A stretch of 64,000 nucleotides of DNA. It comes from Drosophila persimilis. Lineage: Eukaryota > Arthropoda > Insecta > Diptera > Drosophilidae. How positions within the stretch are numbered: position 1 is the first letter of the stretch; each line of letters begins with the position of its first letter. The position numbers and the translations under genes are program-made. The notes beneath the pieces are model-generated. The model was given only the letters and a program-made list of their open reading frames with translations, was not told where the DNA came from and made no database searches. The stretch is taken from assembly GCF_003286085.1 (NCBI RefSeq), contig NW_020825298.1:12834001-12898000 (forward strand). Reading direction: 5' to 3'. This document shows positions 14,001 to 26,591 of this stretch, one piece after another.

Positions 14001-14236
14001 CAGACTCCTCCGACGCCCTTGTTTATGCCTAAAAAGCTCCAGAGCCCTTGCACTTGGATGCCCCGTCACTGGAACACCCGGGCATTCGCTCGTGTGCTGG
14101 GCTGCTGGGCTGCAGTCCTTGCCCTGCCTGCCTCCTTGTTTCGCAAATAGTCAAACAATGGCAGTTTAGGGCCGTCGACGCCTCCGACAATCGTCAAGTG
14201 TGGCAGATAATCACTGCACTGGCACCACCATCAGCA

Positions 14237-14293
14237 CCAGCCCCAGCCCCAGCCCCAGCCCCAGCCCCAGCCCCAGCCCCAGCCTCAGCCCCA
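14237..14293. repeat. CAGCCC microsatellite
   Basis: About eight CAGCCC units followed by variant copies. Confidence 0.9.
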
Positions 14294-16616
14294 GCACCGG
14301 CATCCGGCACCTTTGGCCGCTTCAAATATTGACTGCTTTGCATATTGATTGGCCTTTGTCTCTGCACCAAGGATGCCGTTCTTGACGCTCTCCGGCCGTG
14401 GCAGTCAACATGCCAGCGACACCTACATCATCAACTTGTTGACACTTTAACATCGGCAGCAGCATCAACAGCACACGCGGCAGTCACCATAAAAGGATAC
14501 TGCTCTTGCTCCTGCTCCTGCTCTTGCTCCTGCTCCTACTCCTGCAGTTCATCCTTGCTCTCGTTCCCTCAGTTTATGGCTATGAAAAACACTTTATGCC
14601 CTGTTCTGTTCTGTTTCGTTGTGCGTTGACGTTGTTTGACATTGTAGAAATTGCTTTTAATTAAAATATTCCGCGCGGCAAATATCAGCTCACCCAGTAC
14701 ATTTCAGCGCGCTCTGTTGGGGATGCGGGTGGGGGCAAACAATATGCGAGCGGGGGGGCGGGGGCTGGCGGGTGGGGGCGGTAGGTCCCTAGCTCAAGCC
14801 CTAGAGTAACGCTTTTTTCTTCGCGGTGTCGCATCCATAGTACGTACAAGCATATCTGAATACATACGGATATATCCACATACTCGTTTGGTTTAAAGTA
14901 AATTTGTTATCCAGTTTGTGGGTGACTGCGGGGCATTGTGCGTCTGAAGAGTTTATTAGTTTAATTTGTGACACAAGGGTTAATATGGCTTGAATTTCAT
15001 TTGAATTGAATTCAGGCATAAACCTCCGACATAATCTAACCCTTTGAGCATCACTGCCAACTTTTTGCAACTGACACTGCAATCGCATTGCAATTAGCTC
15101 GGGTCTTCCGCTGGCTCATCTCAATGCAATTTATGCTGATTACTTTGCATCCTGGAGTCGACTCAGAGTTAATGAATGAATTCTTATGGGAGCGGGAGCG
15201 GGAGTGGGGGCTCATCTCCCCCTCGTGGAATTTTTTCATTCAAATCCGCTTAGCAGCTTTATAATTAGCCAGAGTTGACGTTGTAGGCGTCACATTGTAC
15301 ACCCGTCGTCAATGGGCCACAAAGCCGTCGACTCGGACCGGGTGCTCTTGTTCTGACTCGGAAATGTGGCTATTGATTGCATAATCTTTAAGCTCAGCCA
15401 GCGACAGAAGACGAGGGAGGACTGAGACTGAGGACGGAGCAAAAAATCAATGGAAATAAATCACCGAGAAGCGTGCGGCAGACTCGTAGTCAATTTTTTT
15501 AGCTCTACGTAGACAAATGCCACGTCCGTTGACGCCACTCGCCCCCCACTCCACTCCACTCCACTCTAATCGTATCGTTAAATTGATTAATTTCTTTATT
15601 TGCGCTCCCGATGAAAATTGTGGTCGCCTTGTCCATTTTGGGGCGACTGCGAAAGGGGTCTGTCTTGGGCCCAAAGCCATCAAATTTGGGATGTCAGAGT
15701 GTTCTTGGGTTCTTTTAAAGACCTGCGTCTGTTCAATAGAATTGCAATTTACATAAAAACTTAATTATGGAAGCACGGTACACAGTGTCGAGCCCTCAAA
15801 CATCCGATTCTCTTCGACAAGTTTCGCACAACTTCCACTAAGTCCACTAAATAGTGCAAAACTTTCTGGTATCCCATCTATGGGATACTTCCTGTCCTTT
15901 GTTGTTATTATGGTTGTTTTTGCTAACTTTGAATCTTTAAATTTTAACGTCTGCCACGCCCATGCGCCCCCAAGCCTGTAGCGACCCGCGGCGCATATTT
16001 TGATTTCAGCTTCAACGCCAATTTTGATGGATTAATGGAGCTGGGGCGACATTTGTTGTCATTGTCTGCATCTTGGTGTCAAACAAAGGCGTGGTCATGG
16101 ATAGCGACGGCGACGGCGGGGGGCGAGTAACTTGGGGGCTGGGGCTTGCCAGCGATTGGCTTCGGGTCGTTTGTCTTAGCCAGGGGCTCTGAGGGAGGCA
16201 ATTATGGGGCCGACCGCCGCGCGATGTGTGTGCGATGTAGTGCTTCATTCATAGAATGCGGAAAGGTGATTATACGCTTGGGGTTCGGGGGTTCTCTAAT
16301 GTTGATCGATAAGCCAGCACTGCCCATTGCCCCTTAATTGGCTTAAGATGTTGCCGATGTGGCTACAGTTCCTGCTTGATTGGCCAAAAAGTTGTCCGTT
16401 TTCAGTTTTCAACTTAAAGGCGAATGCGAATGCGAGTGCGAGGAAACGGAAACTTTCACGCCAAGGACTCTGGGCCACCTTGACTGCCTTTCCATTCGAA
16501 TGGCTTGCTCAATGGCCGAACACAGACCCACACACCCGCAAAATATTTATGTGCCAGTATTTGTGCGAGTCTTGTGTAAATTGTCTGCGAAAACTGCCAT
16601 GGAGTGCAGTGACTAG

Positions 16617-16649
16617 CACTGGCACTGGCACTGGCACTGGCACTGGCAC
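16617..16649. repeat. CACTGG microsatellite
   Basis: More than five perfect 6-base units. Confidence 0.9.
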
Positions 16650-18815
16650 ATGCCCTGGCATTTGCATTCGTCTGCCACACCACGCCACGCCCTTCCAGTT
16701 ACCTTACACGCCACTAGCTGTGATTTCGTTTTGCATACTCCTACGTACGTATCTCTTTTCCTCTATACTCGTACCTCTGTCAGCACATCACCGCTGGCTC
16801 ATCCTCATCCTCATCCCCAACCTCATCCATTTCGCCCTTCCGGCCAGCACACTCCGATGCTATGCTCATTTCGCCAGCGCCAACTAAAAATGCATTTCCT
16901 GTCAAGTGTAAAAGGGAAATGATGCGATGCTCTCCGGCTTTAACGTGCAATCAATCATTGCCGTACCTCTTCCTGCCCCACCCCCATTCGTCCCTTCAGC
17001 CCTCATCGTTTGCGGTGGCAAAGTCAACGAAGTCGGGTTTATTAAGTCTGGCAAACAGTGTTAAGTATTTGTCAAATGTGAAATGTCAAAGTGCGCTCTC
17101 CTGTGCTGGCAGGTTCCTGTTTCCTGGCTATCCACACATTTGACTTTAATTGCGATGCTGATAGGCAATTGAGCCCTGTTCCTTTTCCTCTTCCTGTTCC
17201 TCTTCCTGTCTCTGTCCATGTCCTTGTCCATGGCACCAGTTAGCATTGATGTGCTATTTCCGTTTCTTGCGGTTTCTCCTCGATTACAGGCACCTCGCGA
17301 TTTCGCTCTGGAGGGCTTTGAATTTTCAAGTTCAAGCATTTGAGTGCCATATATGCATATATTCTGAATAATTCTCTTTTTCTCCCTCTCTCTCTGTCTC
17401 TTGTATTTTATGCCTACGCATCTTGATGGTCTGGGGTACGTGTTCGGACACTGTAATCGGATGTTAATGGCTCACACCAACCTCCAAGACGGACACAAAG
17501 GCCCCTGAACGTTTCACGCACTTTCAATTTTTGAACAATTTTGAACATCGATCGCCTCTACTGTACAAAGGTCTCGGAGTTCCTTGAAGCCGCTTAATTA
17601 CATCGATTCGAACCGCTGAAATGAGTTGACAACTTTTTCCTGGTCTATGGTGAATTTCCAAGAAAAACCTTTTCGGGCAACCTTCAAGTCTTCTGTATTA
17701 ATTAGGGCCCACTTCCAAAGACCCAATGTTTCTGTTTCCGTCAGTTTTCCCTCATAGAGCAGGATGGAGCAGCTGGTGCAGGTTCTCAACTGTAACTTTT
17801 GTAATTTGGGGCTTGGTTTCCTTTCAAACTCGAACTCAAATATGCATTCATACAATAATTCGCAGCCACTTTATGATTTGCCTACCCTTTAATGTTACAT
17901 TTGACCTCAGAGTGCCCATTGAGGAGGCATGTCCACAGAAATGAGAAATAAAGGAGCGCAGTTATTAGTAATCCTCTTTGCCCATTGCTCGGACTTGTGT
18001 TTTTGGACCTTTGTTCCAGCTGTTGAGAGACGTATCAGACGTACTGTAGAGAAACTGTGCCAATGTCTGCATGTGGGACACGACGCCCATGGACACCCAC
18101 CATTAAGTAAACATGAAATGGAACAATAATAAGTTTTCTAAAAGGCAGGGGTAAAAACGAAAACTGAAAATCATGCCGCAAATGAAGCAAACGCTGCTGA
18201 CATACAAACGGCATCCAAAGTGAAGTCAAAGCGGACCCCTGTGACAAGTCCCCCTACATCTTGGTAGCAGGTGAAGAGGGGTGGGGTGGGATGAGGTGGG
18301 GTGAGGTGAGGGCCCCTCTGGGGTAACCTGGCCCTCCGATGGCAGCAAATTTCGCGCTTCATTGGCGCGCATGTCTCGAAGAAAAACAAAATGAGTGTCA
18401 AGTGCTGAACGCAAGCCGTGCTGTAATGGCTGCAGACGCCTGAGGGGGGGCCGTGAAAAGGTGCTGAGTTGACAATGGGAAAGTTAATTGAATAGTACTC
18501 GAATCGCAATTAATTACGCACCCCTCCTGTAGGCCTACAAGGAAGCGCCAATGCGCTGAACTTGAAATCGAAGCCCGAAACGAAAACGAAACTGAAACTG
18601 AAACCGTATCCGAAATCGATGCCAGTACCAAAGCGAAGACAAATTTACCGAAACCAGTTCCGTCGACAATTGTCAAATTGTCAACTGGCACCAGATATAC
18701 TTTTGTACATACTCGTAAGTATTACCGGTTTGGCCCAGCGCAACTTCTTATAGCTAATTCTGGGGCTGCGGCTGGGGCTGGAGCTGGGGCTGGGGCTATG
18801 CCTATGCCTGCCCCA

Positions 18816-18850
18816 TATAAAGTGACAAGCGACGGGAGTGAACCGCATCA
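18816..18850 (+). promoter_or_regulatory. TATA-box promoter of Cpr31A
   Basis: CCCCATATAAAG (TATAAA at 18816-18821) lies about 30 bases upstream of the TCATTAAG initiator-like site near 18847. The start codon is at 19012. A strong TATA box and a short leader are typical of highly expressed cuticle genes. Confidence 0.6.
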
Positions 18851-20110
18851 TTAAGTCAACGTCGTTTGCATCGCCAAGAGTCGGGGAACTCCATTCCGCC
18901 TCACTCTTAACCGACACGGATACAAAAGTCCAGTCTTCGCTTCGAACCTTTTGTGTGGCACGTGCCATTCAATCTACGAGCAATCTAAAAGGAACTAATT
19001 CCCCTTTCAAGATGCAAGCCAAAGTAAGTTGTACTTTGGGAATCGAATGATACAAGGATGTCCCCCCATCATTCCAGTTCAACGGCTCATGCAGCACGCT
19101 CTGAAATCCATTCCACTCACAGGTTCTGACTGTTGTCTCCCTTTTGGCGATCGCCGGCTCCTGCAGCGCCGGATTCGCGGCCACGTACGCTGGATACCAT
19201 CCGGCCACTTATGCCACTTATCAGGCTCCAGCAGCCGTATATCATCAACCGTATGCCGCTCCAGTCTACCACCATGTGGCTCCAGTGCTGGCCAAGACCG
19301 TCGTGCCCGCGGCCCCCGTGTACGCCAAGTCCTATGCCCTTCCAGCTCCAATTGTCAAGGCCGTTGCGCCCGTTGCTGTGGCTGCTCCCCTGGTCAAGAC
19401 CATTGCACCTGCGCCCCTGCATACCGTTGTGAAGCAGGTGGAGGTGGAGTCGGCCCCACGCTACGACTTCTCCTATGGAGTGCACGACTCCGTGACTGGA
19501 GACATCAAGAGCCAAGTGGAGACTCGTGACGGAGGCAATGTGGTTGGCTCGTACAGCGTGCTCGATGCCGATGGCTACAAGCGCACGGTGTCCTACACCG
19601 CTGACGATATCAACGGATTCAATGCCGTGGTCCAGCGTGAGCCCTTCGTAGCCGCCCGTTCCGCCCCTGTCGTATCTCTGCCTGCCCCCATATACTACCC
19701 CCAGCAGACGCAAATCCACCAGCAGCAGCTCTTCGCCCCACAGCAGGTGGTCGCCGAACAGCACGGTGAAGTTGTAGAGGCACCTGCACAGCCAGAGCTC
19801 GAACCCACTCCTGTTGACTATACTGACGGACAGGATCAGCAGCAGCAGCAGCAGCAGGCCCAGCAGGACTACCCGCAGGATCAGCAGTTCCCCCCCTACG
19901 CCCCTGCCTCACCAGCGCCCGCTGCCGCGGACAACAACGATGACTCCGATGTGGTGGAGGCGCGCTCTGCTGCTCCGGCGGTAAACGCCAACACTACCTC
20001 TACAGTCGCCCCAGCGCCCGTTAATGAGGAAAACAGGGGGGACGACAAGAAGACAGCCTAGAATGTGACACTACAGAACCTTGTTGAAAAAATTACTCCA
20101 AAATAAATTG
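18845..20110 (+). CDS. Cpr31A: Cpr31A: RR-2 cuticular protein
   Basis: Coding exons are 19012-19023 (only MQAK) and 19123-20061, giving 316 aa. The tiny first coding exon followed by a short intron inside the signal peptide is the classic cuticle-gene layout. The signal peptide is MQAKVLTVVSLLAIAGSCSA. Residues of about 20-110 are A/P/V-rich repeats (AAPVYHH, APVVAK-like, VAPVAVAAP). An RR-2 Rebers-Riddiford chitin-binding domain at about 115-180 contains YDFSYGVHDSVTGDIKSQ, GSYSVLDADGYKRTVSY and NGFNAVVQREP. The C-terminal third is low complexity, with a polyglutamine run followed by PPYAPASPAPAAAD and acidic or Thr-rich sequence. It is a secreted structural protein of the exocuticle. The long RR-2 flanks and position next to Pen support Cpr31A. 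An AATAAA lies at 20102-20107. Confidence 0.88.
20102..20107 (+). terminator. Poly(A) signal of Cpr31A
   Basis: AATAAA lies 41 bases after the stop codon, followed by a U-rich stretch. Confidence 0.6.
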
Positions 20111-21225
20111 AGCACGAAACAAAAATTATTGCATTCTCGCACGCCTGTCGCGCAGGTCATTTTTCTCCGCAATTTTGTATTGAAAGAGCGATTTAACTAC
20201 CTTTTAATAATTAATGGTAATGGAATTAATTTTATTTCAACTCTTAACTCAATAACAAGATTCAATATAATTTGTATTTCATTATTTAACGGTCAAATGC
20301 GCATGAGCCAGAACCGTTAAAACTTAATATTTAAACTGACGGCGAGATTTGCAGATTCAGCCAATACAGCGCAGCTGAATACACACACACACCCGAAGAT
20401 TGCAATTGCTATTGCTTGTATTTACAGAAAGAGAGAATTTTTAAAAACAAAAATTTGCATCTATGATCACATGGCCACAAGACGACAGCGCATTGATTTG
20501 CGATTTGAATCTGGCGGGCAATATTGTAGCCGATCTCTTTAGCCGATTAGTATCGATCGGTGAACTGAACTAACGAACTAAAAGAGCGAGTTGATAATTC
20601 GCGAACGAACTCATTCAGGAAATTGAACGATACAAATATTTTAAATCAATTATATGAATAGGTAAAAACATGACATTATGAGACAAAATCATTGTCAAAG
20701 CAGCTTGGAAAACTGGCTTGTAACAAAATTTAAAGAAAATAGGGTATACAAATTTCCATACTACATACATATGTAGTTGATATGTATTAAATGTGTAGTT
20801 GCGGTGTAGTTACCATGAAAAAAACTTGTTTTGTTTAAACTTTATTAAATAAAATAGCTCAAAAAGCGAAGTCTTTAAAAATTGTAGAAAATCGATTCAT
20901 CATTCGGATAAAATTAAGTGGTCAGTGTTTAGAGTCTGGGTTAGCTAGCAATATAAAGCCACGGACGATCATAGACAGAGATCGATTAACCCATTGTCGG
21001 GTATTATCCATTGGGTGTTTAAATACCCACACGAATATTATGAGACTTTCACGCAGTTCAGGTGCAACCTTTTTTATTTTAAAAGTAAAGGAAATGCATG
21101 GATCTGAAAGAAGAATTTACAAGCAGTATTATTTTCTGCGGGTGGGCTCAACTTGTTCTCCAGTTTAAATAAAGGGGGGCTAAGTGGGTTAGTTACTTTT
21201 TCGATAAATCCGCTCGCTTGCTTTT
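20111..21225. other. Intergenic AT-rich region, Cpr31A to Pen
   Basis: No ORF is supported. The DNA is AT-rich. Several ATCGAT-like words occur around 20550-20560, 20890 and 20982, and CTGGCGGGCAA occurs at about 20511. TTTTTCGATAAATC at about 21198-21211, just before the presumed Pen transcript, resembles a DREF-type element. A role in Pen regulation is inference only. Confidence 0.35.
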
Positions 21226-21229
21226 CAAA

Positions 21230-24125
21230 CTAAACGGCGACATTTACTTCATTGTTCGGGAACGTGTTAACAAGTACAAAATATTCGTAAACATTTTTAG
21301 TGGAATATACAATAAAATTGTGTAAATTTTTATGTGAGTGATTTTTTCCAAATAACGTAGACGCAGAGGCACACACGCGTTGCGGTTTCGCACATAACCT
21401 GAAGGTAAGTTTGCAAATAAAAGGAACACCTATTCGTCCGTCCGTCTGTCTGCCTGTCTGTCTGTCTTTACCGCGAAGGCAGCGCCGCCAAATGTGCAAA
21501 TGGCGGCTGACTGCAGCTGTTGCTTTGTTGTTGTTTCTTGCCTGCCCTCTGAAAAGCCGGTCTTATCGGTCTGCGTTTTCGCCTCTGCTTTCGTTTCTGG
21601 ATCTGCCTCTGCCGACGCTCTGCCGACGCTCTGCCGGCGCCGTAGGCTCAAAGGAGAAGGAAAGGAAAACGAATCAAAGCAGCCCTTGTCATTTTGTTTC
21701 ACACATCTTTGCAACATCATTTATTTCAGTTCTACATTCTACACTTGTCGTTCGGAGCAACTGGAGCTTAACAAATTATTTTAAAACAAAATTTTATTAA
21801 ATCAAAATTTTCGTCATGAATAAAACGGATGCAAACACTCGTCAGGGCTCCTATAAGTCCAACACAATCAACACGCAGGTACGTTTCGCGGCGGGCTGTG
21901 GCGGGTTGATGCGCTCGGAATTAACCTCACTTTTGCTAATCTGTAGGACTCGCGCATGCGTCGCCATGAGGTTACCATTGAGTTGCGCAAGTCCAAAAAG
22001 GAGGATCAGATGTTCAAGCGTCGCAACATCAACGACGAAGACCTCACCTCGCCCCTGAAAGAATTAAATGGTCAGTCGCCGGTGCAGCTGTCGGTGGATG
22101 AGATTGTGGCGGCCATGAACAGCGAGGATCAGGAGCGCCAGTTCATGGGTATGCAGTCGGCACGGAAGATGCTGAGTCGCGAGCGCAATCCACCCATTGA
22201 TCTAATGATTGGCCATGGCATCGTTCCCATTTGCATACGATTTCTTCAAAACACCAGCAAGTAAGTATTTGCAGTAGGTTAGTGCATGCGGTGCATTACA
22301 GTGACCCCCCACCACAGTACCATGTTGCAGTTTGAGGCAGCCTGGGCTTTGACAAACATTGCCTCGGGAACATCTGACCAGACACGCTGTGTCATCGAGC
22401 ACAATGCGGTGCCGCATTTTGTTGCCCTGCTGCAGTCGAACTCTATCAATCTTGCTGAGCAGGCCGTATGGGCTTTGGGTAACATAGCCGGCGATGGAGC
22501 CGCTGCTCGCGACATTGTAATCCAACATAATGTCATCGATGGTATTTTGCCGCTGATTAACAACGAAACGCCGCTTTCATTTTTGCGGAACATTGTTTGG
22601 CTGATGTCTAATCTGTGCCGCAACAAGAATCCTTCGCCGCCCTTTGAACAAGTGACACGCTTGCTGCCAGTTCTGTCGCAGCTTTTGCTTAGTCAAGATA
22701 TTCAGGTTTTGGCCGACGCCTGCTGGGCTTTGTCATATGTCACCGATGATGACAACCACAAGATTCAGGCGGTAGTGGACTCGGATGCAGTTCCTAGACT
22801 AGTGAAACTTTTGCAAATGGATGAGCCCAGCATAATTGTGCCAGCACTGCGCAGTGTGGGAAACATTGTCACCGGCACAGATGTACAGGTCAGTAGTCAA
22901 TCGAATGGTACCTTTGAATTATTAGCTAATATCTATTGTTATTTACAGACCGATGTTGTTATTGCTGCGGGTGGCTTGCCCCGACTGGGTCTGCTGCTGC
23001 AGCACAACAAGAGCAACATTGTCAAGGAGGCTGCTTGGACTGTAAGTAACATAACAGCAGGTAATCAGAAGCAAATCCAAGCAGTTATTGAAGCTGGCAT
23101 CTTCCAACAACTACGCAACGTGCTCGAGAAGGGCGATTTTAAGGCACAAAAAGAGGCCGCATGGGCAGTGACCAACACGACAACATCGGGCACCCCAGAG
23201 CAGATTGTGGATCTGATTGAGAAGTTCAAAATATTGAAGCCATTCATCGACTTGCTCGATGCTAAAGATCCACGCACCATCAAAGTTGTGCAGACTGGCT
23301 TGTCCAACCTCTTTGCGCTGGCCGAGAAACTGGGCGGTACTGAGAACCTCTGTCTCATGGTCGAAGAGATGGGCGGATTGGATAAACTGGAAACATTGCA
23401 GCAACACGAGAACGAAGAGGTGTACAAGAAGGCGTACGCAATTATCGATACCTACTTCAGCAATGGCGACGACGAGGCCGAGCAAGAGCTCGCCCCCCAG
23501 GAAGTGAATGGAGCCCTCGAATTTAATGCAACTCAGCCTAAGGCTCCAGAGGGTGGTTACACATTCTAGGCTACATATTACACATCATACAACTTCTTCT
23601 AACTTGCGACCGCGCTAGGCTACACTTACTACTACCATAGTCATCTTCTAACACAGCACGAAAAATCCCCCAAAAATCCCCAAAGTGAACATACTCAAGC
23701 ATTTGGAGAGGCATACACGACAGACACAGACATGTTTTTTTCTCACCTTTATCAATCTCTCAAAACAGAATGGCATTATTTATCCACCACTCCCACGGAT
23801 TTATTGAATCTCTGGTAGTGCATTATACACCAATTGCATCTCGTTTTCAAATCGTAATTGCATCCGCTCTACTCAGCTGTGCTGTTGGAGCATTGCCCTG
23901 TGCAGATTCCGTCTGTGTGCCCTAAATTTGTATTTGGAAACTTTTTGGGCCCGTTTCGGACATTATTTTAGGTTGTTAGTATTTATTTATGTATACATAT
24001 TATGATTTTAATCCATCCACCTTCGCGCAAGCATTACAACAATTTACAACCCACCACCAGTGTCCTCATCCTCGATTCGTAATATTGTATTTTAAGTTGA
24101 TGAATAAATAATGAATGTTTGAATT
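21230..24125 (+). CDS. Pen: Pen: importin subunit alpha (Pendulin, importin alpha 2)
   Basis: Coding exons are 21816-21878, 21947-22260, 22318-22888 and 22949-23569, giving 522 aa, the expected length. A 5' UTR exon ends at a GTAAGT donor at 21404 and joins exon 21730. Residues of about 10-70 form the importin-beta-binding domain ([18 protein letters not shown], then MFKRRNI). Ten armadillo repeats follow, with the W/N ladder that binds nuclear localisation signals ([66 protein letters not shown]). The C-terminus is acidic ([10 protein letters not shown]), where the CAS exporter binds. The protein is the adaptor for importin-beta-dependent import of classical NLS cargo; in Drosophila it is needed in germline development. 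Sequence identity to the known protein is very high. A poly(A) AATAAA lies at 24103-24108. Confidence 0.97.
24103..24108 (+). terminator. Poly(A) signal of Pen
   Basis: AATAAA within TGAATAAATAATG lies 534 bases after the stop, in an AT-rich 3' UTR. Confidence 0.55.
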
Positions 24126-24327
24126 GTTTGAATGATTAATTATATTCTTTGCCCAAATGTTATCCATCCAGCTGTTTATTTGTTCATTTCATTTTACCCT
24201 AAATTACTCTTTAAATATGTACTTTTACACAAGTCTATTGTGATTCTGATTGATGAAATTGTATGCAGCCGACGTTTCTGATTGATGCAGTTTCATGGAA
24301 CAACATCGACATTTTTCTGATTTGCCA

Positions 24328-24567
24328 TCAGGGGACAGAATCATTATAAAACAATGACGTGAGAGAAACAACGGTGACCATAGCATACTTTAAACTACCA
24401 AAGTTGTGTATAATAAATGTAGAATTGCCAGGTGGTGTGTCGTGCCCCTTGTAGCAATAAGCATACATTTGTTCATATACATTCCTGATCTTCGCCGTCA
24501 GATGTCGCCACAGAGACATGTAGTTAAACTGTAGAACACTTATTTCCCAATCTATCGGTTCTGTCAC
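24328..24567 (-). CDS. Possible terminal exon of an unrecognised minus-strand gene
   Basis: A minus-strand frame of 79 codons runs from a good splice acceptor (TTTCATCAG|GTGACAG at 24567/24568) to TGA. It has no ATG at its head, so if real it is a last exon. Codons look coding (CTG TGG CGA CAT CTG ACG GCG AAG ATC). Visible motifs include DWEISVLQFNYMSLWRHL and NVYEQMYAYCYKGHDTPP. I do not recognise a family and found no convincing upstream exon or AATAAA on this strand. It lies between the end of Pen and the presumed Spn31A leader. It could be a fossil or a chance frame. Confidence 0.25.
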   Translation of the reverse strand: MTEPIDWEISVLQFNYMSLWRHLTAKIRNVYEQMYAYCYKGHDTPPGNSTFIIHNFGSLKYAMVTVVSLTSLFYNDSVP

Positions 24568-24613
24568 CTGATGAAATGTTTTGTTTTAAATGAAGAGATT
24601 CCTTTTTTTGAGT

Positions 24614-24853
24614 ATGAAACGAATGTATCGAGATTTCATCGTAAGTCTCTGGCTTTTGATAAGTCTTTGATTTGGATTCCTTTCAATTAATAAATGCATT
24701 CTTATTTTTCAGGATGTGTATCAAATTTACACTTGCACAGTTTCGGACATAAATGCTACATTCGCTGCTTCTTCATCTGCAGCTAAAAGCAAGTACATAC
24801 GAGTATACACAGAATTACCCACATACGCGTCCAGCGACCCCAATCCAGATTAG
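24614..24853 (+). CDS. Spliced upstream ORF (55 codons) in the presumed Spn31A leader
   Basis: ATG at 24614 opens MKRMYRDFI, then a 72-base intron with a GTAAGT donor at 24641 and a CTTATTTTTCAG acceptor ending at 24712. The frame continues in phase 0 through 47 codons to TAG at 24851-24853, and includes DVYQIYTCTVSDINATFAAS. The exon continues to a further GTAAGT donor at 25058. The next plausible acceptor (ATTTTACAG at 26591) leads to the Spn31A start codon. This can be read as a uORF of the serpin mRNA, a second cistron, or simply leader sequence that happens to be open. Confidence 0.35.
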
Positions 24854-25057
24854 ATAAAATGATTAAACAAGAACTATGGAAACAGAGCGAACCGCACAAC
24901 TCAATTCAATCAACAGCGGGACTGGGGACTGGAGAAGGCGGCACTAGCAGCAGCATCCGCGGCAATCATCGTTCATTGCAGCGCTCCAAAACAAAAACCA
25001 AACTCGTGAACGGTCGACGCTGATGAACACCCACACCGAATGCAGCGGCAGTCCACC
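24713..25057 (+). other. Spn31A: Probable 5' UTR exon of Spn31A
   Basis: This segment is bounded by a strong acceptor (TTATTTTTCAG) and a GTAAGT donor (CCACC|GTAAGT). It is on the same strand as Spn31A and is followed by a 1.5 kb intron ending at the acceptor before exon 26592. The assignment to Spn31A is inferred from strand and order. Confidence 0.4.
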
Positions 25058-26591
25058 GTAAGTCTTTTTAGATTTAATTCACGGCAAACAAATTATAAAA
25101 ATAGATTAAAATGTGGCATCGGAAAAGTAGTTGCCGAAAATTTGAACCGGTATGAAGACATTGGCCAGAGCCAGAGCTTTTGCCTCCGCATTGCCCAAGT
25201 GTCGTCATCGATGAGGCGGGTGTGAGCAGCGCCGGGCAAACTTAATTGGTTCTTTTTGAATTCTTTTATTGTTTCCGAGCGCGAGCATTTAGTCGATTTT
25301 TGTCCGAAGCTGCGTGCGGGCGCGAATCTTTACAGGCACAAACTTTACATAATTTTCTGTCTCCTGTTTTCTGTTCAGCACTACCTCGATAGAACTTCTA
25401 ACAAGATTCGTTCAGGTAAAAGCGTATCTTAAATATTGTTACGGCACTATTTCAGTCAAAACGGTGTTCTGTTCATTTCAAACGAAATGAAGAGGCCTTT
25501 GTGCCACTGATCAGAATTGACTGCTGCTCGAATATTTCACAGAAAACTATTGTGGTTGATGATGCCACTTCGAAAGCGCTGCCATGACCTCGCACGCAGC
25601 TATGGAAATCCAGTGAGGATTTGCCATATGCCACTCAGCCATTAACGTCGGATGTGCATTTGCGCTCTATTTTGCAATAGAGCAATAGACTTTAAAAAAC
25701 AACACATTTGACAAACTCATGATGTAGTGTAATTTCGTAAAGAAAGAAAACAAAATTGGCGCACCAAAAATAAACAAAAACAATGTCTAGTATTAGAGTA
25801 GCGCTACTTATATAGCGAGAGCAGTGACGCTGCCGTTGGCGTAGGCGTGGGCGTAGGCGTAGGCGTGTATACGTATACTTTGAGCGGAAAACAGTTCGTT
25901 TTTATTTTCCATTTGGGTGGGGGTGCAGTTGGTTGATGGGGCAATTAAGCGAGCAGAAAGTGTGCGCGCCGCATAGGAATCGCCATGAAATGCAATTCGG
26001 GATTGGTTAAGGGAGTGGGCCCCCACCACCGAGAAGAACAGAAACAAACCAAACCAAGCCAAACCAAAATTCGCGTGAAATATACAGCCAAAGCACTGTC
26101 AGAAAGTTTTCCGACTCGGCGCTTCCGTTTTGTTTACTTGCCGAAAATTGTGTCAAGTGTTCTCTCGCTTACTTTATTTATTTAATCATTTGTTTTGTAC
26201 TCTGTGTGCTTTTGTTCCTTCGTGCCTTGTTTAGGTATTGAAACAAAAGAAATTACGCTTAGTTTTTTATTACGAAAACCACTTTAGTGGCAACTAGCTA
26301 AGTTTTGTCTCTTGGAGGCGGCGAATCGCAATGGAAATTAGTGTAAAGTGTAGAATCTTATTTGCACTTTTTCTTTAAAATTTCAGTTGAACGGCCATAG
26401 TTCAGGGCAAAGTTTATGTTAGTGTCGTATAAATGTCGACACATGTGTTTCACATTATGCTGAAAGGGAATCTGAGGCTAAGATGGTTCAATTTAATAGA
26501 TCATATGGCGTAAACCATCATAGATATATGTATGCTTAGATTGCAAGCATGTGGAATAGATTAATTTATTTTTTATGTACATATTTTACAG
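25058..26591 (+). other. Presumed leader intron of Spn31A
   Basis: No coding exon is supported here. It contains GTAGGCGTGGGC tandem repeats at 25839-25867 just after a TTATATAG box at 25808, which could be an alternative TATA promoter. The rest is AT-rich DNA. Confidence 0.35.
25839..25867. repeat. GGCGTA/GGCGTG repeat
   Basis: Five six-base units just downstream of a TTATATAG box in the Spn31A leader intron. Confidence 0.85.

Larger units (their letters stand above)
8051..18810. other. 10.7 kb gene-poor interval between obst-B and Cpr31A
   Basis: No gene is supported on either strand. The longer open frames (for example 9329-9757 plus, 11849-12286 minus, 16327-16887 plus) are built from simple or proline/cysteine/glycine-rich repeats and have no splice or codon support. 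The interval contains many microsatellites, including CAGCCC at 14237-14293, CTCTTGCTCCTG-type at 14500-14545 and ACTGGC at 16617-16649. It also holds short AT-rich islands such as 12700-12900. It may contain enhancers of the flanking cuticle genes. Confidence 0.45.

Noticed and set aside
16327..16887. 186-codon plus-strand open frame
   Set aside because: It is centred on the ACTGGC microsatellite and Cys/Leu-rich noise, with no promoter, splice or family support.
17580..17625. TTCGAACC word resembling a tRNA T-loop
   Set aside because: No acceptor stem, A-box or cloverleaf could be formed around it.
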